64,000 nucleotides of DNA, taken from JBBQXK01 sp038209775 (GTDB lineage: Bacteria > Pseudomonadota > Alphaproteobacteria > Rhodobacterales > Rhodobacteraceae). Position 1 is the stretch's first letter; the number at the start of each line of letters is the position of its first letter. Positions 1-9,712 of this stretch are shown piece after piece. The translations under genes and the position numbers were made by a program. The stretch is from NCBI GenBank assembly GCA_038209775.1, contig JBBQXK010000016.1:8284-72283 (forward strand), given 5' to 3'. Below the pieces are notes generated by a model that was not told where the DNA came from, ran no database searches, and worked only from the letters and a program-made list of their open reading frames with translations.

Positions 1-22
1 GTGGACTGAAAAACAGACCTGA

Positions 23-790
23 ATGGCGGGCGGGGAGGTCAGTCGTCGATTGTCGGTTCTAGAACTCAGGCACATATCCAAGCACTTCGGGGCCATCGAG
101 GCCGTCAAGGATGTATCCTTTGCGCTGCAGGCTGGCGAGGTGATCGGCCTCATGGGTGACAACGGCGCGGGCAAATCCACACTGGTCAAGATGATCGCAG
201 GCAACTTCCGCCCCAGCAGCGGCAGCATGCTGATGGACGGGCGCGAGGTGGTGATGCACCGCCCGCTTGAGGCGCGCGAACACGGGATCGAGATCGTCCA
301 TCAGGATCTGGCGCTGTGCAACAACCTGACGGCGGCCGCCAACGTGTTTCTGGGGCGCGAGCTGATGACCGGGGTCGGCCCGTTCAAGGTGCTTGACTAC
401 AAGGGAATGTACCGGCGCGCCGGGGAAATCTTTGCCGAACTGAAATCGGAAACCCGGCCGCGTGATCTGGTGAAACGGATGTCGGGCGGTCAGCGGCAGG
501 CGGTTGCCATCGCGCGCACGCGCCTTAGCGATGCGCGGATCGTGCTGATGGATGAACCCACCGCCGCCATCTCGGTGCGCCAGGTGGCCGAGGTTCTGAA
601 CCTGATCCGCCGGCTTCGCGACCAGGGCATTACCGTGGTGCTGATCAGCCACCGCATGCCCGACCTTTTCGCGGTGGCCGACCGGGTGATCGTGATGCGT
701 CGCGGCACCAAGGTGGCCGACAAAAGGATCGACGACAGTTCCCCGGAAGAGGTGACCGGCCTGATCACCGGCGCCATCGAGGCTGTCTGA
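23..790 (+). CDS. Sugar ABC transporter ATP-binding protein (FrcA/RbsA N-half type)
   Basis: Cytoplasmic ATPase that would power monosaccharide import. The 255 residues hold one nucleotide-binding domain: Walker A GDNGAGKST near residue 45, signature MSGGQRQ, Walker B IVLMDEPTAA, and a switch histidine in LISHRM. The single domain matches FrcA-like ATPases rather than two-domain RbsA/MglA. The first 11 or so residues are not conserved-looking; homology starts at VLELRHISKHF, so a start slightly downstream is possible. The permease follows after 26 bases. The first bases of the window could be the end of an upstream binding-protein gene, but too little is visible to say. The sugar cannot be told from sequence. 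Confidence 0.9.
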   Translation: MAGGEVSRRLSVLELRHISKHFGAIEAVKDVSFALQAGEVIGLMGDNGAGKSTLVKMIAGNFRPSSGSMLMDGREVVMHRPLEAREHGIEIVHQDLALCNNLTAAANVFLGRELMTGVGPFKVLDYKGMYRRAGEIFAELKSETRPRDLVKRMSGGQRQAVAIARTRLSDARIVLMDEPTAAISVRQVAEVLNLIRRLRDQGITVVLISHRMPDLFAVADRVIVMRRGTKVADKRIDDSSPEEVTGLITGAIEAV

Positions 791-816
791 ACGCACACCA
801 ATCTGAAAGTTCCGCG

Positions 817-1815
817 ATGACCGACTCTCTCAGCGCTTCCATCGAAAAGACAGAGCAGACGCCCCTGTCGGGCCTTTTGGGCAGCCAGACGTTCTGGGTG
901 TTCATCGCGGTGATTGCGGCGTCGCTTGCGCTGTCGATGGCGACCGACAGCTTTGCCACGTCAAAGAACCTGTACAACATCACCCGCAACGTGACCTTCG
1001 TGGCCATCGTGGCGCTGGGCATGACGATGGTCATCATCACCGGTGGTATCGACCTGTCGGTCGGGTCGGTGCTGTGCCTGTGTTCCATGGTGCTGGCCGT
1101 GGTGATGAACGCGGGCTATTCGATCGAGGTGGGAATTGCGGCGTCAGTTGCGACGGCGCTGGTGGTGGGGGCGGTCAACGGGGTGCTGATTGCCTATGTG
1201 GGCCTGCCGTCATTCGTGGTGACGCTGGGCATGCTGTCTATCGCGCGCAGTCTGGCGATGGTGGCATCCGGCAACACCGTGGTGTTCGAGTTTGGCCCCG
1301 ACCATGACGTGCTCTTGGCGCTGGGGGGTGGGGCCTGGTTCTTCGGCATCGCCAACCCGGTGATCTATACCATCGTGCTGGGTCTCATCACCGCCTTTGT
1401 GCTGAGCGGCACGCGGTTCGGGCGGTATCTGTTTGCCATCGGCGGCAATGAAGCGGCCGCCACGATGACCGGCGTTCCGGTCAAGGCGATCAAGGTCGTG
1501 GTCTACATGCTGTCGTCGCTGTCGGCGGGCATCGCGGGCATCGTGCAGACCGGGTGGCTGGGGGCTGTCACCACCAACATCGGCGCGGGGCTGGAATTGC
1601 AGGTAATTGCCGCTGCCGTGATCGGCGGCGCGAACCTTGCCGGGGGCGCGGGCACCGCCACGGGGGCCATCATCGGTGCCATGCTGATCGAGGTGATCCG
1701 CAACTCGCTGGGCCTTCTGGGCATCAATGCCTTCTGGCAGGGCGCGTTCATCGGCGGCGCAATCCTGTTCGCCGTGATGTTCGACCGGCTGGCCAACTAC
1801 CGCCGCAGCAACTAG
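817..1815 (+). CDS. Sugar ABC transporter permease (BPD_transp_2 family)
   Basis: Inner-membrane channel subunit, 332 residues, partner of the preceding ATPase. It is hydrophobic throughout and carries the GGIDLSVGS motif typical of RbsC/FrcC permeases plus the cytoplasmic GGNEAAA loop that contacts the ATPase. Length and motifs are intact, unlike the related permeases at 7293 and 8147. Its stop codon overlaps, tail to tail, the end of the broken epimerase on the other strand. Confidence 0.92.
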   Translation: MTDSLSASIEKTEQTPLSGLLGSQTFWVFIAVIAASLALSMATDSFATSKNLYNITRNVTFVAIVALGMTMVIITGGIDLSVGSVLCLCSMVLAVVMNAGYSIEVGIAASVATALVVGAVNGVLIAYVGLPSFVVTLGMLSIARSLAMVASGNTVVFEFGPDHDVLLALGGGAWFFGIANPVIYTIVLGLITAFVLSGTRFGRYLFAIGGNEAAATMTGVPVKAIKVVVYMLSSLSAGIAGIVQTGWLGAVTTNIGAGLELQVIAAAVIGGANLAGGAGTATGAIIGAMLIEVIRNSLGLLGINAFWQGAFIGGAILFAVMFDRLANYRRSN

Positions 1816-2804
1816 CCCGAATACCAGACGCGGCGCGGATCGTCCGGGGTGCGGACATGGGCAACTGACGCATCGACCATGCGTGCCATGTCGTAGGCAG
1901 GTCGCCACCCCAGTTCCAGTTTGGCGCGGCTGTCGTCTAGCCAGGTCGAATGGAACCCGTTGGGAATGTCGATACTCCGCAGTCCCCGCGTCTGCGCCAA
2001 GTAGGTGGCCAGCGCGCCACAATCCAGCGGCTCATCCATCGCGATGTTGTAGGTGCGGCCCCGTGTGACGGGGTTGTCCAGTGCCATCATGAGCGCCGCC
2101 GTCAGGTCATCGACATGCACGAAGTTCCGCTTCAGGCTCCATCCTTCTGCATCCCGCAACTAGGGCACCGTGCCCTCAGCCCGACAGCGCGCGGCCACAT
2201 CCGGCGGCATCGTGGTTTTCCAGTCGGGCCTGCCAAAGAGGTCATCCCCGAATGACAGCGTATGGCGGAAATCGTCCTTTTCCATGATCGAGGGCGCGCG
2301 CAGGCAACATCCGTTGATCCCGTACTGCCCCACGACCTGCGTCAGCATCACCTCTTCCACTACCTTCGACAGCGCATGGCATCCCGGTTTTGCGTGGCGC
2401 GGTATCGCCTCGGTCACCGGGCTGTCGTGGGGATAGAAGAAATGCCCGACGGCGGCATCCCCTCCGAGCAGGACGAATTGATGCGCCGTGGGACTGGAAC
2501 GGAACGCCTCCAACAGCCGGAACAGGCCCTTCACCGTCACATCCATCACCAGTTCGGGGATTTCCTAGCACGTGGCCCGATGGATCACATGGCTGACCCC
2601 CGCCATCGCCCGGTCCACATCTGCCCGCTCCGGGATTGACCCGCAGACCACCTCGCTCCCGGCTGCGGTCGGCATCCGGTTGTGAACCAGTGCCCGGACC
2701 GGCGTGTCGCGCCATACCAGATCGGCGGCGATCCGCGCGATCAGCGCCGTGCCGACCTTGCCCGCAGCCCCGGTGATCAGGAGCAGCATCCACACCCCCA
2801 TCAC
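1812..2804 (-). pseudogene. NAD-dependent epimerase/dehydratase with two in-frame amber stops
   Basis: An extended SDR-type nucleotide-sugar epimerase/reductase. The frame is constant over the gene but interrupted by TAG at 2567-2565 and again at 2162-2160. The N-terminal piece has the Rossmann motif TGAAGKVG. The middle piece has the expected catalytic-region spacing, but the usual YxxxK reads CHALSK, so the catalytic Tyr appears to be replaced. The C-terminal piece has the family motif RNFVHVDDLTAA. Its start (ATG at 2804, or 2789) overlaps the stop of the response-regulator remnant by 4 bases, so the two were one operon. A functional protein is unlikely. Confidence 0.8.
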
Positions 2805-3618
2805 GGTGCCCGGCTGTCAAGCCAGGTCTGCAAGTCCGCCTCGGCCCGTTCCAGAGAACCATAGTTCAGCAGCTTGCGCAGGATGGCCGTGGTCACGGCC
2901 CGGGCGCGCAGGTTGAACCGGGTGGTGTCTGCAGGGCCCCCCGGTTGGTACACGTCCAGCTTGTCATAGATCCGCTGCAGCCGGTTCTGCACCGACCGCC
3001 GCGACAACCCGCATCGACGGGCACTCATGCCGTCGGTCAGGCCAAGGGCAATGTCCGTCAGGACTCGTATTCCGTATCAGTGAAACCGCCCGTCTGGCCG
3101 AAACTCAGCGCCTCGGTGCCGCGCACCTCGCGGTCGATGACGCACTGGTTTTCGACAAAGATGCTGCGCCGCGACAGCTTCAACCGCTCGTCCGGGGCGG
3201 ATTTCAGAACATGGCCGTAAGCCGCCCCGTCAGGCACGATACGCGCCACACCGCGCGCACAGGCCTCGTCGGCATAGTTCGACCAGAACAAGATGCGCGT
3301 CGCGGGGCGTTCACGCCAGATGGTGCGCGCGGCGTCAATCCCGCTGTGGGGGTGCATCTGCGGGTCCATCACGATAGATGCGCGTGCATGCTGGCGGGCC
3401 AGTGTCGTGGCATCCGTACCGTTGCCCGCCCCGATGACCGTGCCGCAATCTGGAAGCGCGTCGGTGACGGGTTCGTGCAGATAGGCGCGGTACATGGGGT
3501 CATCCCCGACGATCAGCACCTGCATCGGGCAACCTGCCGTTATGCCGGCGCAAAGCGCGCCGAGATCAGGCGCGCGTCCGGGGCATGCCCCGGACGTTGT
3601 CGCCGATGGTGACGGCAA
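2801..3618 (-). pseudogene. NarL/LuxR-family response regulator, frameshifted
   Basis: The receiver domain starts near 3525 (MQVLIVGDDP) with phosphoacceptor-like ASIVMDPQM. The C-terminal helix-turn-helix reads LSRRSVQNRLQRIYDKL. The two parts lie in different frames: after EYES the first frame stops at 3060-3058, while the second continues LTDIALGLTDGM. One missing base near 3062 accounts for this. With the adjacent kinase remnant it would have formed a two-component system, probably controlling the neighbouring sugar-transport genes (inferred from position). Confidence 0.75.
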
Positions 3619-4673
3619 CCTGCCCCCGCGACAGGGTCAGATCGACCCCGACACAGCTTGCCTGTGCATGGGTGACGGCATTGTTGACCGCCTCTCGCAC
3701 GATGCGGAACAGCGCCACGCCAACGGACGGATCGAGCGTGTCGATGACACCGCAGGTCTGGTCCGTCAGTGTGCCCCTCGCGCCCGATCCGGCATCGCGG
3801 ATGGCCCGGTCAAGGTGGTTTTCCACGGCATGGGCAAAGCCGAACAGATGCAGGACCGACGGCTTGGCAGCCTCGATGATCTGGCGCAAGGCCTGAATCG
3901 ACAGGTGCAGGCTGTGGCCCAAAGGGGCCAGATCGGCGGGCGCGATGCTGTCGGACAGACGCAGCCGCTCAACCCCGCGCGCAAGGCGCGTGAGGTCGGC
4001 CAGCGTCTGGTCATGCAGGTCCAACCCGATGCGCTGGCGTTCCTGTTCCAGCGCCTTGGTCAGTTTCAGGGCACTTTGGCGCAAGGCCTCTTCGCGGGCG
4101 TGCGCCCTGGTTTCGACGATGGCCGACTGGCGCGACTGATTGGCGGCGTGCTGGGCAAAGAAACAGGGCGACAGCATTTCCGCGATGTAGCGGGAATTGC
4201 GCACATCCTCGGCCCGGTAGAACCCCGCCTCCTGACGCGAACAGGACAAGGCACCGATCACCTCGCCATGCACGCACATCGGCAGGTGGATGCGGGATTG
4301 CAGGTTGTGGTCAAAGATCGGCCGATGCGCCGGGCCGTCGCTGCGCAAACGCGGATCGGGCTGTTGGCGATGGGCGCGTGCGGCATGGCACCCCAATAGG
4401 TGTCGATCCCGGTTTCATATGCGGTATGGAACTGCCCGTTGGCCCCCACGACGCAGACATCAAGATGGTCATGCGGCAGGACCCTTGCACCTCAGCCGCC
4501 ACCGCCCGGATCGCCGCGCCAAAGTGCGGATGCCCCGCCAAAAGCCGAGAGATGCGCAGTTTTGCCCGCCCGGCCACGGGGGCAACGCCCCCACACTTGC
4601 GGGAACGCGCAAGGTATCGGGGGGGGGCCGCAAACGACCTGCCGCAAAAGCACCGTACAGGTTCGGTGTCCAT
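3566..4673 (-). pseudogene. GAF/HisKA_3-type sensor histidine kinase, multiply disrupted
   Basis: A cytoplasmic NarX/DegS-like kinase remnant. The N-terminal GAF-like region is split over three frames, with shifts near 4440 and 4330. The last frame carries a coiled-coil stretch, the dimerisation/phosphoacceptor segment RIGLDLHDQTLADL, and the ATPase N-box REAVNNAVTHA. After GDNVRGMP the G-boxes expected downstream are missing and the frame stops at 3568-3566, about 40 bases before the regulator, so a C-terminal deletion is likely. No transmembrane segment was recognised. Confidence 0.75.
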
Positions 4674-4768
4674 GCCGCATCTTCAGGTCCGTCGATCACG
4701 GAGGCCGCCCCGACCGGGCGGGATTGCACATCCAGCCCCGCTTGGCCGGTCAGCAGGATGAGAGAAAG

Positions 4769-5764
4769 ATGAAAGCCAAGACGATGCTGCTGGCCTGAGT
4801 AGTGCTGGTCTGCGCTGTACTGCCGTCGCTTGCCGATACTTCGGCCAAGCGGATCGCGCTGTCGAACAACTATGCGGGCAACTGCTGGCGGCAAGCGATG
4901 CTGGCAAGCTGGGACAAGATCACCAAGCCCGCCATCGAAGGTGGCGTGGTGGCTGCCGCCGACGCCTTTACCACGGCCGAAAATCAGGCAACCGAACAGG
5001 CGGCGCAAATCCAGAACATGATCCTTGAGGGCTACGATGGCATCGTCATCAACGCAGCCTCGCCGACAGCCCTGAACGGTGCCGTGAAAGAGGCTTGTGA
5101 CGCTGGCATCACAGTGGTGCCGTTCGACGGCATCGTGACCGAACCCTGTGCGCGGCGGATCGCCGTCGACTTCAAGGAAATGGGTCGCGGTCAGGTCGAG
5201 TTCCTGGCGGGCAAGCTGCCCGAGGGCGGGACCATGCTGGAAATCCGCAGTCTGGCAGGGGTGTTCGTCGATGACGAGATCAGTGCGGGCATCCATGCCG
5301 GGGTCGAACAGTTCCCGCAGTTCAGGATCGTGGGCTCGGTCCACGGCGACCGGGCGCAGGACGTGGCGCAAAAGGCGGTCGCGGGTGTCCTGCCGTCGCT
5401 GCCCGAGATTGTGGGCGAGGTGACCCAAGGTGGTGACGGCTATGGTGCGGCACAGGCGATTGCGGCAGCGGGCCGCACGATGCCGACGATCGTGATGGGC
5501 AACCGGCAGGACGAACTGGCCTGGTGGGCGGAGCAAAAGACCGCGACGGGATACGAGACGATGTCGGTGTCGATTGCACCCGGTGTGTCGACGCTTGCGT
5601 TCTGGGTGGCGCAGCAGATCCTTGACGGCAAGGAAGTGCCCAAAGACCCGACCGTGCCCGAAGGACCCGCTTGATGCCGGACTTGCACCACCGACGCGGC
5701 TGCCGTGGCCAATGTCGAATACTCGATGGAAGACGCCATCGCGGTGATCGACGGCGCAAAGTAA
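4769..5764 (+). pseudogene. Periplasmic sugar-binding protein (Peripla_BP_4), broken
   Basis: The natural start is ATG 4769 after AGAGAAAG, giving MKAKTMLLA and then an in-frame TGA at 4796-4798 inside the signal peptide. The rest of the signal and the mature domain follow in the same frame (IALSNNYAGNCW; NMILEGYDGIVINAAS). A frameshift near 5670 separates the C-terminus: the initial frame stops at 5674, but the shifted frame encodes VANVEYSMEDAIAVIDGAK and stops at 5764. It was the binding protein for the ATPase and permeases downstream. A GTG restart at 4802 would lose half the signal peptide. Confidence 0.8.
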
Positions 5765-5846
5765 GCGCCCTTTTCAAGCAAGAACCGCCGCAACCCTGCA
5801 CCACAGGGTTGCGGTGGCTTATACCTGTCCCAAAGGCCGTCCCCGC

Positions 5847-7296
5847 ATGCCCCCCCCACCGCCGGTGATCGACGTGACCGACGCCCGCCTGCGCTTTGGC
5901 GAGGTGGTGGCGCTGGACGGGGTCAGCCTGTCGGTCAGCCCCGGCGAATGCATCGGCCTTGTTGGCCACAATGGTGCAGGCAAATCGACGCTGGTGAACA
6001 TCATCAACGGCGGGCTTACCCCCCAAGCCGGGCAGATTGCCTGCGGGGGTAAGGTGAAGGCCCCCTACAGCGTGAATGCGGCAAGGTCGCATGGCGTGCG
6101 CTGCGTGTTTCAGGAACTGTCGCTGTGCCCGAACCTCACGATTATCGAGAACACCCGACTGATGCACCGTCATCTGGGCGGCATCGGCTGGCGCGCCCGG
6201 GCGCGCGACATCATCCGGCGCAGCCTTGATCTGGTGTTTTCCGGCCAAGCCATCGACCCCGCCGCACAGGTGGGCGCCCTGTCCATCGCTGAACGCCAGA
6301 TGGTCGAGATTGCGATGGCCTTCTCGGATGGCGGGCTTGCGCCGCGTGTGGTGATTCTGGATGAACCGACCTCGTCGCTTGATTCGGGGCTTGCGGCGCA
6401 GCTTCTGGCGCATGTGCGTCGTTTTGTGGCGACAGGCGGGGCGGTGATCCTGATTTCGCATATCCTGGGCGAGATCCTGTCAACCTCGGACCGCGTGGTG
6501 GTGATGAAGGATGGCCGGATCGTTGACCAGCGCGCGGCCTCCGCCTTTACCCAAGGCAGTCTGGTCGAAGCGATGGGCAGCGCCACCCATGCCCTTGCCG
6601 CACGCAGTAGCAACGTGGCGGGGCCGGTCGTGTTGCAGCTTAGGGCAGCACCGGGCCGGGGGGCCGACTTTGCGGCCCGCAAGGGCGAGGTGATCGGTCT
6701 GGCGGGTCTGGCCGGGCATGGCCAGACCGATATGCCGTTGGCGCTTTTTGACACGAAAAGCCCGCACTGGTGGCCCGCAAAAGACCCTGCCGTGACCTTC
6801 GTCGCGAATGACCGGCGGCTGAACGGCACGTTTGATCTGTGGAGCATCCTGCGCAACCTGACGGTCGCCAGTCTGGGCGACCTTTCGCGACGGGGCATGG
6901 TTCATGCCGCCGGAGAGGCCGGCCGCGCAAAGGGAGTGGAAGGACCGCATCGGCATCAGGACACCCGACATGGGCAACCGCATCCTGTCGCTGTCAGGGG
7001 GCAACCAGCAAAAGGTGCTGTCCGCCCGCGCCCTGTCGACCCGCGCGCCCGTGGTTCTGATGGACGACCCCATGCGCGGCGTCGACGTCGGCACCAAGCA
7101 GGAGGTCTACGGCATCATCCGTGCCGAGGCACAGGCGGGGCGCACCTTCGTTTGGTACTCGACCGAGATGGACGAGATGCAGTTGTGCGACCGGGTCTGC
7201 GTGTTCCGCGATGGCATGATAGTGGCCAATCTGACGGGCGCCGACATCACCGAAAACGCGATCCTTGCCGCGTCATTCCGGGGAGAGGCGGCATGA
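5847..7296 (+). pseudogene. Two-domain sugar ABC ATPase (RbsA/MglA type), frameshifted
   Basis: The first domain is intact: Walker A GHNGAGKST, Walker B VVILDEPTSSLD, and LISHILGE. The second, degenerate domain begins with GEVIGLAGLAGHGQTD. Around 6925 the frame changes. The remainder (LSLSGGNQQKVLSARAL, then VVLMDDPMRGVDVG) lies in another frame and ends at 7296. The apparent 778-codon open frame through 8150 is an accident: after the shift it reads noncoding frame until it meets the next permease. The next gene overlaps by ATGA. Confidence 0.85.
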
Positions 7297-8150
7297 GGCT
7301 GTCGACCGACGCCCTGCGGCTGGCCGTGCCGGTGATGGCACTGGCGGCGCTGTTGGCGGGGGTGTTCTGGCTGCGGCCCAATGCCGCGAGCTACGGCGGC
7401 CTGAACCTGCTTCTGAACTATGCCGTGCCGATTGCCTTGGCGACGCTGGCGCAGATGATCATCATGTCGGTCAACGACCTTGACCTGTCGATGGGCGCAT
7501 TCGTCAGCTTTGTCGCCTGCGTGACGGCGACCTACCTCAATGACACGCCCCTGATCGGGGTGCTGATCCTGATGGCTTCGATTGCCGCCTACGCCGTGAT
7601 CGGCGTGGTTATCCACCTGCAAAACCTGCCCGCCCCCGGCGGCGCTGCCCCCGAATGGGTGCGGGCGGTGATGACGGTCAAGCCGCCGCTGGTGCCGATG
7701 GCGATTGCCGCGTCGATCCTGATTGCAGTGGTGGCGCATCTGGTCGTGATGCGGTCATCGTTCGGCGTGCTGATCCGGGGGGTGGGCGGGAACGAGCGGT
7801 CGGTGGCGCGCGCGGGCTGGTCCATCGTCGCGGCGCGCGCCGGGGCCTACGGGTTGGCCGCGTGTTTCGCTGTGGCGGCGGGTGTGGCGCTGGTGGGCCT
7901 TGCCACCTCGGCCGATGCCAACATAGCACTGCGCTACACGCTTCTGTCCATTGCCGGCGTCATCATTGGGGGCGGCGAGTTCATCGGCGGGAGGGTGTCG
8001 GCAATCGGTGCGCTGTCGCTGACATTGGCGGAGTCGTTCCTGTCATTCCTGCGCATCTCGCCCGACTGGCAGATCGGGGCGCAGGGGGCGATCCTGATTG
8101 CGGTCCTTGCGCTGCGCCTTGCCCTGAACCGGATCGAGGCGCGCCGATGA
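7293..8150 (+). pseudogene. Sugar ABC permease with probable internal in-frame deletion
   Basis: An open frame of 285 codons, against about 320-335 for the family (the intact paralogue at 817 has 332). The motif NDLDLSMGA replaces GGIDLSVGS, and the ATPase-contact loop RGVGGNERSVARAG is present. After IHLQNLP, where family members continue into a VTLGMSF-type membrane helix, the sequence jumps to APGGAAPEW. Roughly 20 or more residues including most of a membrane helix appear to be missing. It is listed as a pseudogene because of this and because all its neighbours are damaged, but the frame itself is open. Confidence 0.6.
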
Positions 8151-8813
8151 CCGCGCTTTTCCGCAAACCCTGGGTCTGGTCCTTTGCCGCAGCCCTTGCC
8201 GTCTGGCGGGTGACCATCGGGGCCACCCGTCGGGTCAGTACTGTCGGCCTCAGCCAGGCCGCGCTGACCTTTGCCGCCTTCAGCGTGATCGTGGCCATCG
8301 GCGTCATCAACTATGCCCTTATCAAGGCGCTGCGCATCCCGCCGATCATCGTCACCCTTTCGATGAGCTTTGTCGTGCAGTCCGCTGCGATCTGGACCAA
8401 CCGGGGCTGCGGATCAAGCCGCCCTCGGCCAAAGCCAGCCCGTCGCACGGATGGCAGGCATCCCCGTCGATGGCGCGCGGTTTGCGACTTATGTCCTTTG
8501 CGCGGTTCTGGCGGCGGTTTGCGGGTTTCTTCTGGCCTGCTTTTCGGGTGGGGCGGCGTTGAGCATCGGCGCCGGGTATCTGTTGATGTCGATCGCTGTC
8601 GTGGTCATCGGCGGCACGGCGGTGGCCGGGGGCGACAGCACCGTGCCGGGCATCTGGGGGGCGTCGCTGTTCATGTTCCTTGGCGTGTCGATGCTGAATA
8701 CCTACGGGCTCGGGGCCGGATTCCTGCTGATTTCAACGGGGCTCATCATCATTGCCGTCATCCTTCTGGCCTCGGGCCGGCAGTCGGGCGGGCGTTTGGG
8801 CGGGACCAAGGCC
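8147..8813 (+). pseudogene. Second sugar ABC permease, frameshift plus internal deletion
   Basis: It begins at ATG 8147, overlapping the upstream stop by 4 bases. The N-terminal part ends in RIPPIIVTLSMSFVVQSAAIW in one frame. Near 8405-8440 both the frame changes and about 50 residues are lost: a fragment readable as GLRIKPPSA joins directly to LGQSQPVARMAGIPVDGARF. From there the C-terminal membrane half (VVVIGGTAVAGGDS) is open in the new frame. That frame has no stop before the ATG of the lactonase at 8814, so the original stop also seems to be lost. Non-functional. Confidence 0.75.
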
Positions 8814-9625
8814 ATGATCTATGAAATCGACGATCCCCGTTTTCGCGGCCTGCATGCGCGGCTGGACCGGGGTGGGCTGGGCCGAGGGGCCGGTGTGGTT
8901 TGCCGACCTCAACTGCCTGTTGTTCAGCGATGTTCCGAACCAGCGCATGCTGCGCTGGTCGCCCGACGCGCCGGAAGGGGCGTGTCGGTTTTCGGCCCTG
9001 CGTCGAACTTTGCCAACGGCCAAACCCGTGACGGGCAGGGCAGGCTGGTGTCGTGCGAACACGGGACGCGTCGGGGGACGCGGACGAAAGTGGACGGCCG
9101 CATCACCGTCATCGCCGACAGCTATCGCGGCAAGCGGCTGAATTCCCCGAATGTGGTGGTGCGGTCAGATGGCAGCATCTGGTTCACCGATCCGACTGAT
9201 GAGATACTGTCGGACGACGAAGGCTGACGCGCCGACCCCAAACAAACCGCGCGGAACGTGTTTCGCTTTGACCCTGCGACGGGGGCGGTCGAAAGCGTGG
9301 TGGATGATTTCAACCAGCCGAGCGGTCTTGCGTTTTCACCCGACGCGACCCGCCTTTACATCGCCGACAGCGGGGCCAGCCATGACGGCAACCTGCCGCG
9401 CCATATCCGGGTGTTCGATGTGGTGGGCGACCGTCTGGCCAATGGCCGTGTGTTCGTGGTGATCGACAAGGGCATCCCGACGGTACCCGGCTTGGCCGCA
9501 GACTGGTGCCCGAACCAGTGGCGAACCTGTGCTTTGGCGGACCGCGCCGCAACCGGCTGTTCATCACCGCCACCACGTCGCTGTGCGCCGTGTGCCTGAC
9601 CGTCACCGGAGCGCGGCATCCCTGA
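8814..9625 (+). pseudogene. SMP-30/gluconolactonase-family sugar lactonase, multiply broken
   Basis: Family sequence is found in three frames: MIYEIDDPRFRGL at 8814, WAEGPVWFADL about 50 bases on after a shift, then back to the first frame for NFANGQTRDGQGRLVSCEHGT. Where the family has SPNDVV the sequence reads SPNVVV, so the metal-ligand Asp is gone. A TGA at 9225-9227 interrupts the frame before VFRFDPATGAVESV. After VPGLAAD a deletion of roughly 30 or more residues joins to VPEPVANLCFGGPRRNRLF in another frame, ending at 9625. The lactonase presumably served the sugar pathway of the adjacent importer. Confidence 0.8.
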
Positions 9626-9712
9626 AGGGGGGCTGGACAGGTGGCCGCCGTCGCGGTTCTGATGCCGGGCAACGCGCGGCATCGACCCCGCCCGAACCCG
9701 GAGTGACCCGCC

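Noticed and set aside
2160..2567. Amber recoding (pyrrolysine-like or suppressor) in the epimerase
   Set aside because: Other genes here end in TAG, and the surrounding genes are also damaged by unrelated lesions, so plain decay is simpler.
5814..8150. 778-codon open frame suggesting an ATPase-permease fusion protein
   Set aside because: Only the two ends are coding; the middle is a noncoding frame after a frameshift near 6925. The true ATPase end lies in another frame and overlaps the permease start by ATGA.
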